Below, piece after piece: positions 1 through 8,079 of a stretch of DNA of 64,000 nt; position 1 is the first letter of the stretch; each line of letters opens with the position of its first letter. Source of the DNA: a virus. The notes under the pieces were generated by a model. The model saw only the letters and a list, made by a program, of their open reading frames with translations. It was not told where the DNA came from and ran no database searches. A program made the position numbers and the translations under genes. The stretch covers positions 1 to 64,000 of the IMG/VR virus record IMGVR_UViG_3300017967_005407; one strand, 5' to 3'.

Positions 1-973
1 CGATTTCCGCTTTCTTGTCCGCATGAAGCGTTTGACCGCAAGTGTAACAAATAGCATCGTCAAGTTCTTTGATATCCTTTTCTGCTTTGTCAACACCTTT
101 GGTTGCTCGCATTAATGCTGTTTCAAGTGTTGCTTTTTCTTTATTCAAACTAGTTATGCGATTATTCAGCTCTGTCCAGTTAGTAAGTTGGTCGTGTGCT
201 TCTAATTCTGCATCAATGTCTAGTTTTTCTAGTTCTTCTATAGCAGATTGCAGTTTTTTTACATCTTCTTTGCGTTTTGCTTCCCATGCACGTTGTCTTC
301 CTACAAGAGTTTGTATGCTTTGTTCGATTTTCTTGTTACTTGTTTCGATTGCATTGATTCTCATAGTCTCTTGTGTTATAGCATCTTTGGTTTGTTTAAC
401 TTTTTCTTTCAGCAAGTCTGCTTTTTCGGTAAGGATAGTAATGCCAAGTAACTGTTCAATGATTGCACGTTGATCATTTGCTCTCATACTCAAGAAAGGC
501 TCTGTATAAGTGTTCAATGCAAGTATATGTTTGAACATATCATGACTCATACCTAATAATTCACCAATTGACTCTTGTGTTTTACGACTATCACCTTGTG
601 ATTCGTCTATATCTTCTTTTTGTTCATGGTCATTTATGTAAAACTTAAGAACATTTGGAGATCGGCCACGTTCAATACGATATTTGTTACCGTTTTTCTC
701 AAAGTTTAGAGTAACTAACATGCCTTTGCTGTTGGTCTTGTTAATCAAGTTGTTACGCTTGATGTTTGTTAGTGCTTGACCGTACAATGCGTAAGACAGT
801 GCGTTGATTATGGTTGTTTTACCTGTACCGTTTCGTGATCCAGTGTCGTCTCCACCTTGATCAAGGTTTTCACCAAGTACTAGTGTTAGTTGTTCTTCGT
901 TAAAATCTACAGCTTGGGTAACATTACCCACACTCATAAAGTTTTTAACTGTTAAGTCTTTTACTTTTATCAT
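1..973 (-). CDS. gp46: gp46-like recombination endonuclease subunit (SbcC/Rad50 ATPase), partial
   Basis: This is the first 324 codons of a Rad50/SbcC-type ATPase; the C-terminal half lies beyond the window edge. In T4, gp46 pairs with gp47 to resect DNA ends for recombination-dependent replication. Visible features are an SMC-type Walker A motif (SRNGTGKT, residues 46-53), charged coiled-coil-like sequence from about residue 170, and a zinc-hook CxxC at C309/C312 (ICYTCGQ), where T4 gp46 also has its hook. The ATG at 971-973 overlaps the gp47 stop codon (ATGA), so the two subunits are translationally coupled. Family assignment is firm; the ATPase signature and Walker B are not visible here. 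Confidence 0.93.
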   Translation of the reverse strand, partial: MIKVKDLTVKNFMSVGNVTQAVDFNEEQLTLVLGENLDQGGDDTGSRNGTGKTTIINALSYALYGQALTNIKRNNLINKTNSKGMLVTLNFEKNGNKYRIERGRSPNVLKFYINDHEQKEDIDESQGDSRKTQESIGELLGMSHDMFKHILALNTYTEPFLSMRANDQRAIIEQLLGITILTEKADLLKEKVKQTKDAITQETMRINAIETSNKKIEQSIQTLVGRQRAWEAKRKEDVKKLQSAIEELEKLDIDAELEAHDQLTNWTELNNRITSLNKEKATLETALMRATKGVDKAEKDIKELDDAICYTCGQTLHADKKAEI

Positions 974-1983
974 TCTAATCCATTATATATGTCTAATAGT
1001 AACGATTTGTTGAAGTTGTCACTATCGATTGCAAGTATCTCGTTGCTAACAATCTGATCTACGCTTTCAAATTGTTCAATATCCAAGTCTGTAGTAATTT
1101 CTTCTAGATGTTTTTGAGGTATAAGTGTTATTTCTCTACAATTATATTGATCCATAAAAGTTTCCTTGATGAAACTTGCCTCTTCATAGCTAATATCAAT
1201 ATCTAGGTTAACACGCAAGTACATTTTACTTTTTATAAATGTATCTTTCTCATCAATCAACTGTGATAACTTGACTGTACGGTACTTAGGACACTCTGAC
1301 CAGTTGACATATTCCGGTTCTGCATTGTTCTCACGGTCTAATATCATCATACCACGGTCATCATCCCACGCATCAGCATAGTTGTGTGGGAAAGCATTAC
1401 CAATGTAATGGATCTTGCCCTGTTTCTGACGCTTGTGGAAGTGTCCTGAGAACACATACTCTTGGTTCTTGAAGTGTTCCGACTTTAGTTCACCGTGATC
1501 TGGCATCTGCACCATAGCATTCATGTAAAACGATGGTAGTTCGAAGTGTCCAAACAAGTATTTGGCTTGTAACTTCTCAATTCGGCGCCATTCATCACCT
1601 ACTAACCAAGGAACCAGTGCTACATCTTCTATAACTTGAATACTATCTACTACTGTGATACCAGGAATGTGCTTTGCAAACTCAGTTGACTTCACATCAC
1701 GCTTGTCTTTGTAGTATAAGTCGTGATTACCGGCAAACATATAGAACTGTTCAAAGGCATTACCTAGTTTTTCCAACAACCTAATGGTTGTATCCATAGT
1801 TGTAAGGTTTAAACTGTTCCTATTATGGTGCCAGTCACCGCAAAAGATACCTGTTTCGCAGTTATTTGCTTTTGCTTGTTCAATATACCAATCGATATAG
1901 TCTTCACAATCTTGATTGTGTATTCGTGAGTTACCCTTCATACCCAAATGTATGTCAGTAAACACTGCTGCTTTTTTAAACAA
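970..1983 (-). CDS. gp47: gp47-like recombination endonuclease subunit (Mre11/SbcD nuclease)
   Basis: A 337-residue calcineurin-like metallophosphoesterase, the nuclease partner of gp46. Metal-binding motifs appear in the family order: D10-x-H12, GD (D50), GNHD (residues 85-88), a single His in LFGHFE, and the GHFH motif in YVFSGHFHKR. The start codon is TTG at 1983, supported by an AAGGAT ribosome-binding site 7 nt upstream (1991-1996) and by a good Mre11 N-terminus immediately after it; no ATG fits better. It has its own sigma70-like promoter in the gap after gp55. T4 gp47 is of similar length. Confidence 0.93.
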   Translation of the reverse strand: MFKKAAVFTDIHLGMKGNSRIHNQDCEDYIDWYIEQAKANNCETGIFCGDWHHNRNSLNLTTMDTTIRLLEKLGNAFEQFYMFAGNHDLYYKDKRDVKSTEFAKHIPGITVVDSIQVIEDVALVPWLVGDEWRRIEKLQAKYLFGHFELPSFYMNAMVQMPDHGELKSEHFKNQEYVFSGHFHKRQKQGKIHYIGNAFPHNYADAWDDDRGMMILDRENNAEPEYVNWSECPKYRTVKLSQLIDEKDTFIKSKMYLRVNLDIDISYEEASFIKETFMDQYNCREITLIPQKHLEEITTDLDIEQFESVDQIVSNEILAIDSDNFNKSLLLDIYNGLE

Positions 1984-2010
1984 AATAATTATCCTTACAA
2001 TTGCACGTTA

Positions 2011-2039
2011 ATTGTATGATAACGATTAAACTAAGTCAA
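2011..2039 (-). promoter_or_regulatory. sigma70-like promoter for gp47-gp46
   Basis: On the minus strand TTGACT (2034-2039) is followed after 17 nt by TACAAT (2011-2016). The -35 box overlaps the TGA stop of the sigma-factor gene, so the 52-bp gap acts as a separate start for the gp47-gp46 pair. Confidence 0.65.
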
Positions 2040-2857
2040 CCGTTATTTTTTTCACGTCTTAGTGCTGCTTCCCATTCTCCGGAGTGCAATCTTGTATGAC
2101 TTGGATTCATATCATTCATTTCAAGTATGTCATCACGTATGTTTTGATTGCGTTTTTCTAAATTAATGACACGCACAAAGCTATTAGTAACAGCAGCGGT
2201 ATAATAAGCAAAAGGATTGTTGGATTTAGATTCATCAAATTGTAGTCCTATTTGTGAAAGTTGTAAAATAGCCTGGCCTTTCATTTCGTCGTTGTAAGTA
2301 TAACCACGAACATTGCCTCTAGTTGCATATCTATCAACTAGTTTTAACCACATCATTGCTAATTTGTTTGTAGCCATACCGTGTGTTTTGTCAAAATGTC
2401 CATTTTCCATGCCACCTGTCCAATGACTTTTACCTACACATATTAAATTGTCTTCTTCATCAAACTTATAGTGTTGAAAAGGAGGAAAGTTTAGTTTTGT
2501 TTTAGTATCTGCTATAGTTTTAGGGTTTTTCTTTCTACCAGGCTCTTCTGGAATATGATCAAATGTCATAATTCTAAAAATTAGTTCTTGTTTTTTAATT
2601 GTTTTGTAATCAACTTCGCAATCTGCCATCTTTGTCTTTTTGTTAATAGCTTTTTGTTGTTCGTATTCACGTTGACTCATTAATTTGGCTTTATTTCTTT
2701 TGGCTTCTGCAATTGTGCGTATGTTTATTTTGTCAACACTTGGTAAAATTATATCATAATTTGCATATTCGGGACTTACATAGCTGCAAAATGTTGCTTT
2801 TGACTTATGTATCTCAGCTAACATGTCTTTGTTGTTTAAATAGTTTACTCTTTTCAT
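2036..2857 (-). CDS. gp55: gp55-like late-transcription sigma factor
   Basis: 273 residues. The last ~100 residues look like the T4-like phage late sigma factor: EMKGQAILQLSQ, a conserved NPFAYYTAAVTNSFVR stretch (region-2-like helix) and LEKRNQNIRDDI near the C-terminus. In T4, gp55 replaces sigma70 on host RNA polymerase and recognises TATAAATA late promoters; matching boxes lie ahead of virion genes in this window. The protein is longer than T4 gp55 (185 aa), with a lysine-rich N-terminal extension of unknown role. It is transcribed from a consensus sigma70 promoter, as expected for a gene needed before late transcription. The start at 2857 follows an AGGA-containing leader of 23 nt. Confidence 0.78.
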   Translation of the reverse strand: MKRVNYLNNKDMLAEIHKSKATFCSYVSPEYANYDIILPSVDKINIRTIAEAKRNKAKLMSQREYEQQKAINKKTKMADCEVDYKTIKKQELIFRIMTFDHIPEEPGRKKNPKTIADTKTKLNFPPFQHYKFDEEDNLICVGKSHWTGGMENGHFDKTHGMATNKLAMMWLKLVDRYATRGNVRGYTYNDEMKGQAILQLSQIGLQFDESKSNNPFAYYTAAVTNSFVRVINLEKRNQNIRDDILEMNDMNPSHTRLHSGEWEAALRREKNNG

Positions 2858-2880
2858 ATATTTTTCCTAATCTTAACTTT

Positions 2881-2909
2881 ATTATAATACACGCACTTTA
2901 TTTTGTCAA
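2881..2909 (-). promoter_or_regulatory. consensus sigma70 promoter for the sigma-factor gene
   Basis: On the minus strand TTGACA (2904-2909), a 17-nt spacer and TATAAT (2881-2886) match the bacterial consensus at all 12 positions. The 76-bp region is divergent: the -35 box directly abuts a plus-strand late box (2910-2916), so early minus-strand and late plus-strand transcription start back to back. Confidence 0.85.
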
Positions 2910-2916
2910 CTAAATA
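2910..2916 (+). promoter_or_regulatory. late-type promoter box for the baseplate operon
   Basis: CTAAATA matches the T4-like late -10 element (TATAAATA, with CTAAATA as a variant). It lies 17 nt before the first baseplate gene's ATG, and an AGGAG ribosome-binding site falls between them. Confidence 0.6.
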
Positions 2917-2933
2917 CAATATAGGAGAATACC

Positions 2934-3743
2934 ATGACTACAAGAGTAAGTTCGCCTTCTTCGTTTGCAGGCAACCAACCAAATAATAATACACCTATAG
3001 CAGACTTTTTAGGAAATGTGAATAACCTAATGTCTAGTTTTAGGGCAAGAAACATATCACCTGGTGCAGAACCTCAAAGTGCTAATGCTGCACAGGCAAG
3101 TTTTTCCTATACAAATGATTACACAGATGATTGGAGAGTACGAGTCTCAGTTCCGTCATCTGGTGCATTTGCAAGTAGTCCTATTCTTTCTCCTTTAAGA
3201 GATACAAACAACTCCTTAGTATGGCCAACTGTGCCTACAGTATTACTTAGCCAATCTGCTAATTATAATGAACTGTCTCATGTACACAATAATTATGTTT
3301 TTCCGCAATACGAAAGCAGTAGAGTTGAAGATATACAAATTGCAGGCCAGTTTCCTGTGCAAAATGCAAATGATGGAAAATATTGGATAGCAGCAGTTCA
3401 TTTTTTACGCAGTGTAACCAAAATGTCTTACGGTCAAACCAGCAACAAAGGTGCTCCACCGCCGTTGTTAAGATTAAATGGTTATGGTGATTATGTATTA
3501 AAAAATATTCCAGTGCTTTGTACATCATTTACTGTTGATCTTCCTGCAGATGTTGATTATATACGTAGTGAATTTGCAACTGGAGCAGACATTGACGGTT
3601 TTGGTTTAAGTAACAACGGAATGGTTCCTACACTAAGCACAATTACATGTGTGTTCAAAGTTGCATACAGCAGAAACAAAGTAAATCAATTTAGTTTAGA
3701 TGATTTTGTTAATGGCAATTTAATTGATCAAGGATATTTATAA
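2934..3743 (+). CDS. gp48: gp48-like baseplate tail-tube cap protein
   Basis: 269 residues, first gene of the baseplate operon. The segment PQYESSRVEDIQIAGQF, then WIAAVHFLRSVTKM and LRLNGYGDYVLKNIPV, resembles the gp48/gp54 tail-tube initiator family of T4-like marine phages, which caps the baseplate hub and starts tail-tube assembly. Its place just before gp53 fits the gp48 position in related phages. The first ~60 residues are Ser/Asn/Ala-rich and look disordered. It ends in TAATG overlapping the gp53 start. gp54 is the alternative, since the two families are related. Confidence 0.62.
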   Translation: MTTRVSSPSSFAGNQPNNNTPIADFLGNVNNLMSSFRARNISPGAEPQSANAAQASFSYTNDYTDDWRVRVSVPSSGAFASSPILSPLRDTNNSLVWPTVPTVLLSQSANYNELSHVHNNYVFPQYESSRVEDIQIAGQFPVQNANDGKYWIAAVHFLRSVTKMSYGQTSNKGAPPPLLRLNGYGDYVLKNIPVLCTSFTVDLPADVDYIRSEFATGADIDGFGLSNNGMVPTLSTITCVFKVAYSRNKVNQFSLDDFVNGNLIDQGYL

Positions 3744-4045
3744 TGGCAGAATACAGTAATGCAAGTCCTTATGCTATAACTCCTACTGCAAAAGACGGAA
3801 CATTAGGCTATTTTAGCATTCGACCTGTTCCGGCACAGGATGATGATTTAGTTTATACTATCGAACCACAATACGAAAACCGTCCTGACCTGTTAGCTTA
3901 TGATTTATATGGAAATAGCAAGCTCTGGTGGGTGTTCACACAGAGAAATATGGATATAATAGAAGATCCTATCAATGATTTTAAGGCAGGAACTGAAATA
4001 TTTTTGCCTAAGAGTTCAAATATTAAAAGGGTATTAGGAATCTAA
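3743..4045 (+). CDS. gp53: gp53-like baseplate wedge protein
   Basis: 100 residues. The C-terminal half (ENRPDLLAYDLYGNSKLWW, then IEDPINDFKAGTEIFLP) is the LysM-like fold of T4 gp53, the wedge protein that joins neighbouring wedges around the hub. It is shorter than T4 gp53 (196 aa), being almost only that conserved domain, as in other marine T4-like phages. Start and stop each overlap their neighbours through TAATG, giving tight translational coupling. Confidence 0.82.
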   Translation: MAEYSNASPYAITPTAKDGTLGYFSIRPVPAQDDDLVYTIEPQYENRPDLLAYDLYGNSKLWWVFTQRNMDIIEDPINDFKAGTEIFLPKSSNIKRVLGI

Positions 4046-6165
4046 TGTCGTTACTCAACCCTCTGCATCAGTTCAGTACATTTAACACTATCTTTACTTT
4101 GTCTGTTTTGACAGCTGGAGAAGTAAATTCTCCTAATACAACTTACAAAGTTAGAGAACCTAATCACGTACTTTTAAGATCGGGCGGTGGAGCAACAAAT
4201 AAAACAACAACGTACTATGAAGATAGACTAGGAATTAAACTTGAATATTTTATTGATAATGTAAACATTGAAAGTTTAGTCACAAATAATAGTAAAACAA
4301 GAAGTTCTAACGCTACTGCAATAAGTTTTGATGTAATTGAACCATACAGTATGGGATTGTTTTTACAAACACTTGCTATTGCTGCTAAAGAAGCATACGG
4401 AAACGAATATGTAAACTATTTAGATACTCCTTATTTGCTTACAATAGAATTTATTGGGTATGATGATGATGGAAATCCTATTGCTATACAAGATAACTTA
4501 ACTAGACACTTCCCAATCCAACTTACAGATATGCAGTTTGATGTTAGTCAAAGCGGAAGTCAATATTCAGTTGAAGCTATACCTTGGAATGAAACTGCAT
4601 TTTTTGATCAAATCGAAAGAACCAATGCAGATATCCAAATCACTGGCAGAACTGTTGCTGAAGTATTACAAGATGGGCCATATAGTTTAAGCACTGTTCT
4701 TAATGCTAATCTAGCTCGACAGGTAGCAGAAGGAAAAGAAGTAGAAGCTGATAGTGTTGCTATTATATTTCCTCAAAGTATTACATCATCTAACAATTTA
4801 GGCACATTACAAGCAACACAAATAGATGCTGCACAACAAAATTTAAATATTGATGATGCAGGAGTACCTGGTGCAGTAATTACAGGTTTTAAAACAGGAG
4901 TTCTAGACAGTGGTGTAGGTCAAAATACAGTTGATCCTTCGATTAAAAATTATGTAGACAATTTTATTAGAGAACAAAGCGATGATTTTTCAGTTGCAGA
5001 GTCAATAGGCTTAAATGATTTTGGTGCAGCTAAAATTATTGATGGATTTCAAGAACCAGGTAAAACACCTATGCCGTTTGAAAGTGATCAATACAAAAAT
5101 GATGTGTTTTATAGGAGTGATGTTACACTAGATAATGAACTACGTGTTTATAATTATGGTCAAAATACAAAAATAACTAAAATCATCGAAGATGTGATAT
5201 TAAGCAGTAAATGGGGTCAAGGATTGACTAGTGTCTCGCCGGACGCAAACGGATATGTTGATTGGTTTAGAGTACAAAGTAAGGTTTTACTCGATAGCGA
5301 TAAAACACAGCAAAGACATAGTGGTAGATTAGCAAGAACGTACATATATGAAGTGGTTCCGTATAAGGTACATATGAGCACCATTCAACTTCCAACTACC
5401 GGCGGTCCAGGATATGGTCCTATGAAATCTGCAGTAGCAAAAGAATACAATTACATCTATACCGGTGAAAACAGTGATATACTTAATTTTGATATTAGAT
5501 TAAATGCTGCTTTCTTTGTTGGTTTAAAAACAGATATCGGTAACATAAACAATGAACACGCTACAGGAGCAACACAAGATCATTCAAAGCAACAAGACGT
5601 TGAATATGTTCAAGTAGGTACAGGCAGCGGCGTAGAAAATCCAGGAGGATTAGGTAAAACTGGAAATGTGTTAAGTTCTAATACTAGTAGTGCCGGTGGC
5701 AATGGCATATCTAATAGTAAAATTAGTGCAGCACAACAATTTCATAATTTAATTATTAATAGTGATGTTGATTTATTAGAATTAGATTTAGATATATTTG
5801 GAGATCCTTATTTTATGGCAGATAGCGGAATGGGAAATTACAATAGCCCTGAAGCTACACTATTTTTAAATGGAGACGGAACTTTAGATTATCAACGGAG
5901 CGAAACAAGTGTAATAGTAAACTTTAGAACACCTATAGATTACAATGATAATGGTGGTATGTATTTTCCAGAAGATCAATCTGTAGCTGTTGATGCGTTT
6001 AGTGGATTATATAGAGTATTGTCTATTACAAATACAATCAATGGTGGTAAATTTACCCAAAGATTAAACCTTCTTAGATTAAGAAACCAAGACGAAGTAC
6101 CAGAAGAAGAAAGTACACCAATTCTACAAGATGGTGCCAGTGGACCATATTCGCCGTTTGGTTAA
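4045..6165 (+). CDS. Baseplate hub structural protein (gp27-like candidate)
   Basis: 706 residues without signal peptide or membrane segment. The N-terminal 250 residues are beta-rich, with YSMGLFLQTLAIAAKEAYG followed by YLLTIEFIGYDDDGN, resembling hub proteins that present an OB-like platform to the central spike. The middle is Ser/Thr/Asn-rich, and the C-terminus (YRVLSITNTINGGKFTQRL) looks like the final strand of a tail-tube-like hub domain. It lies between gp53 and the gp5-like spike, where a gp27-type hub is expected. The exact equivalence to gp27 is inference from position and general character; no enzymatic motif is visible. Confidence 0.5.
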   Translation: MSLLNPLHQFSTFNTIFTLSVLTAGEVNSPNTTYKVREPNHVLLRSGGGATNKTTTYYEDRLGIKLEYFIDNVNIESLVTNNSKTRSSNATAISFDVIEPYSMGLFLQTLAIAAKEAYGNEYVNYLDTPYLLTIEFIGYDDDGNPIAIQDNLTRHFPIQLTDMQFDVSQSGSQYSVEAIPWNETAFFDQIERTNADIQITGRTVAEVLQDGPYSLSTVLNANLARQVAEGKEVEADSVAIIFPQSITSSNNLGTLQATQIDAAQQNLNIDDAGVPGAVITGFKTGVLDSGVGQNTVDPSIKNYVDNFIREQSDDFSVAESIGLNDFGAAKIIDGFQEPGKTPMPFESDQYKNDVFYRSDVTLDNELRVYNYGQNTKITKIIEDVILSSKWGQGLTSVSPDANGYVDWFRVQSKVLLDSDKTQQRHSGRLARTYIYEVVPYKVHMSTIQLPTTGGPGYGPMKSAVAKEYNYIYTGENSDILNFDIRLNAAFFVGLKTDIGNINNEHATGATQDHSKQQDVEYVQVGTGSGVENPGGLGKTGNVLSSNTSSAGGNGISNSKISAAQQFHNLIINSDVDLLELDLDIFGDPYFMADSGMGNYNSPEATLFLNGDGTLDYQRSETSVIVNFRTPIDYNDNGGMYFPEDQSVAVDAFSGLYRVLSITNTINGGKFTQRLNLLRLRNQDEVPEEESTPILQDGASGPYSPFG

Positions 6166-6174
6166 GGAAAACAA

Positions 6175-8070
6175 ATGACACAAGATAACACAAAAAACAA
6201 TCAGGTTACTAGAACGCAAGAGGATCCAAATGCGGCTAAAAAATATGGATTTAAAGTTGGTAGAATTGTAAGTCATTTAGATCCTCATTATATGGGATCA
6301 TTAAAAGTAACATTAATCAATTTTGATACAGCTGGTAATGAATTAGAAGATGAAGGCGAAACTGTTGATGTTGAATATGCTCCAGTGTTTTATGGAACTA
6401 CACCTGCAGAACACCTGACTCCTGGTGATACTTATGCTGACACACAACAAAGTTATGGTTTTTGGGCTGTTCCTCCTGATGTAGGTTCTAGAGTTTTATG
6501 TGGGTTTGTTGATGGTGATATTAATAGAGGCTATTGGTTTGCATGTATACAAGATAGATACATGAACTTTATGGTACCAGGAGCGCAACCAGCAACAGAA
6601 TACTATAAAGGCAAACCACCTGAAGGAGTAAAAGGTAAAAAATTACCAACAGCTGAGTATAATAAAAAGACAGATGGCGATAAACAAAAAGATCCAACAA
6701 AAAATAAAAAAGCACTTAATCTTAAATTTATAGAAAAATTAAAAGAAAGCGGATTAGCTGAAGATGACATACGGGGTATAACCAGCACAAGTGCAAGACG
6801 TGAAATACCTAGTGCAGTTTATGGAATAAGTAGTCCAGGTCCTTTGGATAAAGCAGGTCCTAGGGCGCAACGTGGTACAAAAAATGGTAAAGCAATTGTT
6901 CCAAAAAGCAGACTAGGCGGACAAAGTATCACAATTGACGACGGTGATGATAAAAGATTACGTAAAGGTCCTGCAGACAGCGTTCCTTATGAATATATTG
7001 ATCAAGAAGCTAGTGGTGGAGGTGATAAAGCTATACCTCATAATGAAATGGTGCGTTTAAGAACACGTACCGGTCATCAAATATTACTACATAATAGTGA
7101 AGATTTAATTTATATTTCAAATGGCAGAGGTACTAGCTGGATTGAACTTACCAGTAATGGTAAAATTGATATCTATGCACAAGATAGCATAAGTGTACAC
7201 AGCGAAAATGATATAAATTTTGTTGCTGATAGAGATATTAATTTAGAAGCAGGTAGAAATATTAATACAAACGCAGTGCAAAATCAATATCACACAGTTG
7301 GTAAAAATATTGAAAACCGTGTAGGAGAAACATACAAAACTAGTGCTGCAAAAAACATTGAACTATATGCAGTTAAAGACAATTTTGTAACAGCAGGAGA
7401 AAGAAATTTATTTAACAGTTATCTGCAAACATATATTACAGCACTCCAAGATATGCACGTTTTAACAGAAAAAAATCTGTTTAGTCATTCATTTGAAAAC
7501 ACACATATCACAGCAGACAAAAGTGTATTCATTAATGCAAAAGAAGGTTTTGAAGGTATTTCTGGTAGCGGAAGTATGAAATTAAAAGTTGGCAGCAATA
7601 TGGAAATACTTGTAGCTGAAACTACTAAAATTACCAGTGGAGGAAATTTAGAAACACTTACAACTGGTAATACAAATATAACTAGTAGCGGAAATAGTAA
7701 TATAAACAGCAAAGGACATTATGAAACAGCTAATCCGATACATATGAACGGTCCTACAGCAACTAAAGCAACAGCAGCTACAGAAGCAACTGAGGCAACT
7801 GTCTCAGAAGAATCAGAAATAATTGAAGAGGTTGCATTAGCAGCACTATTTCCTGCAAGAGTTCCACAACATGAGCCGTGGAGCGGCCATGAAAATTGGG
7901 ATCCTATGGCAGTTACACCAGATAAAACAGAAGCAAAACCAGATAGCCAAGATATTCACATTCCTGTTGAAGACGAATCAAGGCTTGCAACAGATCGATC
8001 ATTGATTAGTGACGTTTGGGACAGCGGAGAAGGTATCAAATATCCTGAAATTCCAAAACGTGACAGATAA
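6175..8070 (+). CDS. gp5: gp5-like central spike protein without a visible lysozyme domain
   Basis: 631 residues. An N-terminal OB-fold (about residues 20-130: FKVGRIVSHLDPHYMGSLKV, then GFWAVPPDVGSRVLCGFVDG) matches gp5/VgrG needle proteins. After a Lys-rich linker (about 140-250), residues from about 285 begin HNEMVRLRTRTGHQILLHNS, the usual entry to the triple-stranded beta-helix. This continues as short repeats (DINFVADRDINLEAGRNI and similar) to about residue 530. T4 gp5 carries a lysozyme between these parts; here only the low-complexity linker is present. The C-terminus after the helix is Ala/Glu/Asp-rich. It should form the membrane-piercing spike below the hub. Confidence 0.82.
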   Translation: MTQDNTKNNQVTRTQEDPNAAKKYGFKVGRIVSHLDPHYMGSLKVTLINFDTAGNELEDEGETVDVEYAPVFYGTTPAEHLTPGDTYADTQQSYGFWAVPPDVGSRVLCGFVDGDINRGYWFACIQDRYMNFMVPGAQPATEYYKGKPPEGVKGKKLPTAEYNKKTDGDKQKDPTKNKKALNLKFIEKLKESGLAEDDIRGITSTSARREIPSAVYGISSPGPLDKAGPRAQRGTKNGKAIVPKSRLGGQSITIDDGDDKRLRKGPADSVPYEYIDQEASGGGDKAIPHNEMVRLRTRTGHQILLHNSEDLIYISNGRGTSWIELTSNGKIDIYAQDSISVHSENDINFVADRDINLEAGRNINTNAVQNQYHTVGKNIENRVGETYKTSAAKNIELYAVKDNFVTAGERNLFNSYLQTYITALQDMHVLTEKNLFSHSFENTHITADKSVFINAKEGFEGISGSGSMKLKVGSNMEILVAETTKITSGGNLETLTTGNTNITSSGNSNINSKGHYETANPIHMNGPTATKATAATEATEATVSEESEIIEEVALAALFPARVPQHEPWSGHENWDPMAVTPDKTEAKPDSQDIHIPVEDESRLATDRSLISDVWDSGEGIKYPEIPKRDR

Positions 8071-8079
8071 GGGGGCAAT

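Noticed and set aside
69-473. Plus-strand open frames of 134 and 67 codons within the first 500 bp
   Set aside because: They lie opposite gp46, whose reading frame is continuous from 973 to 1 with Walker A and zinc-hook motifs.
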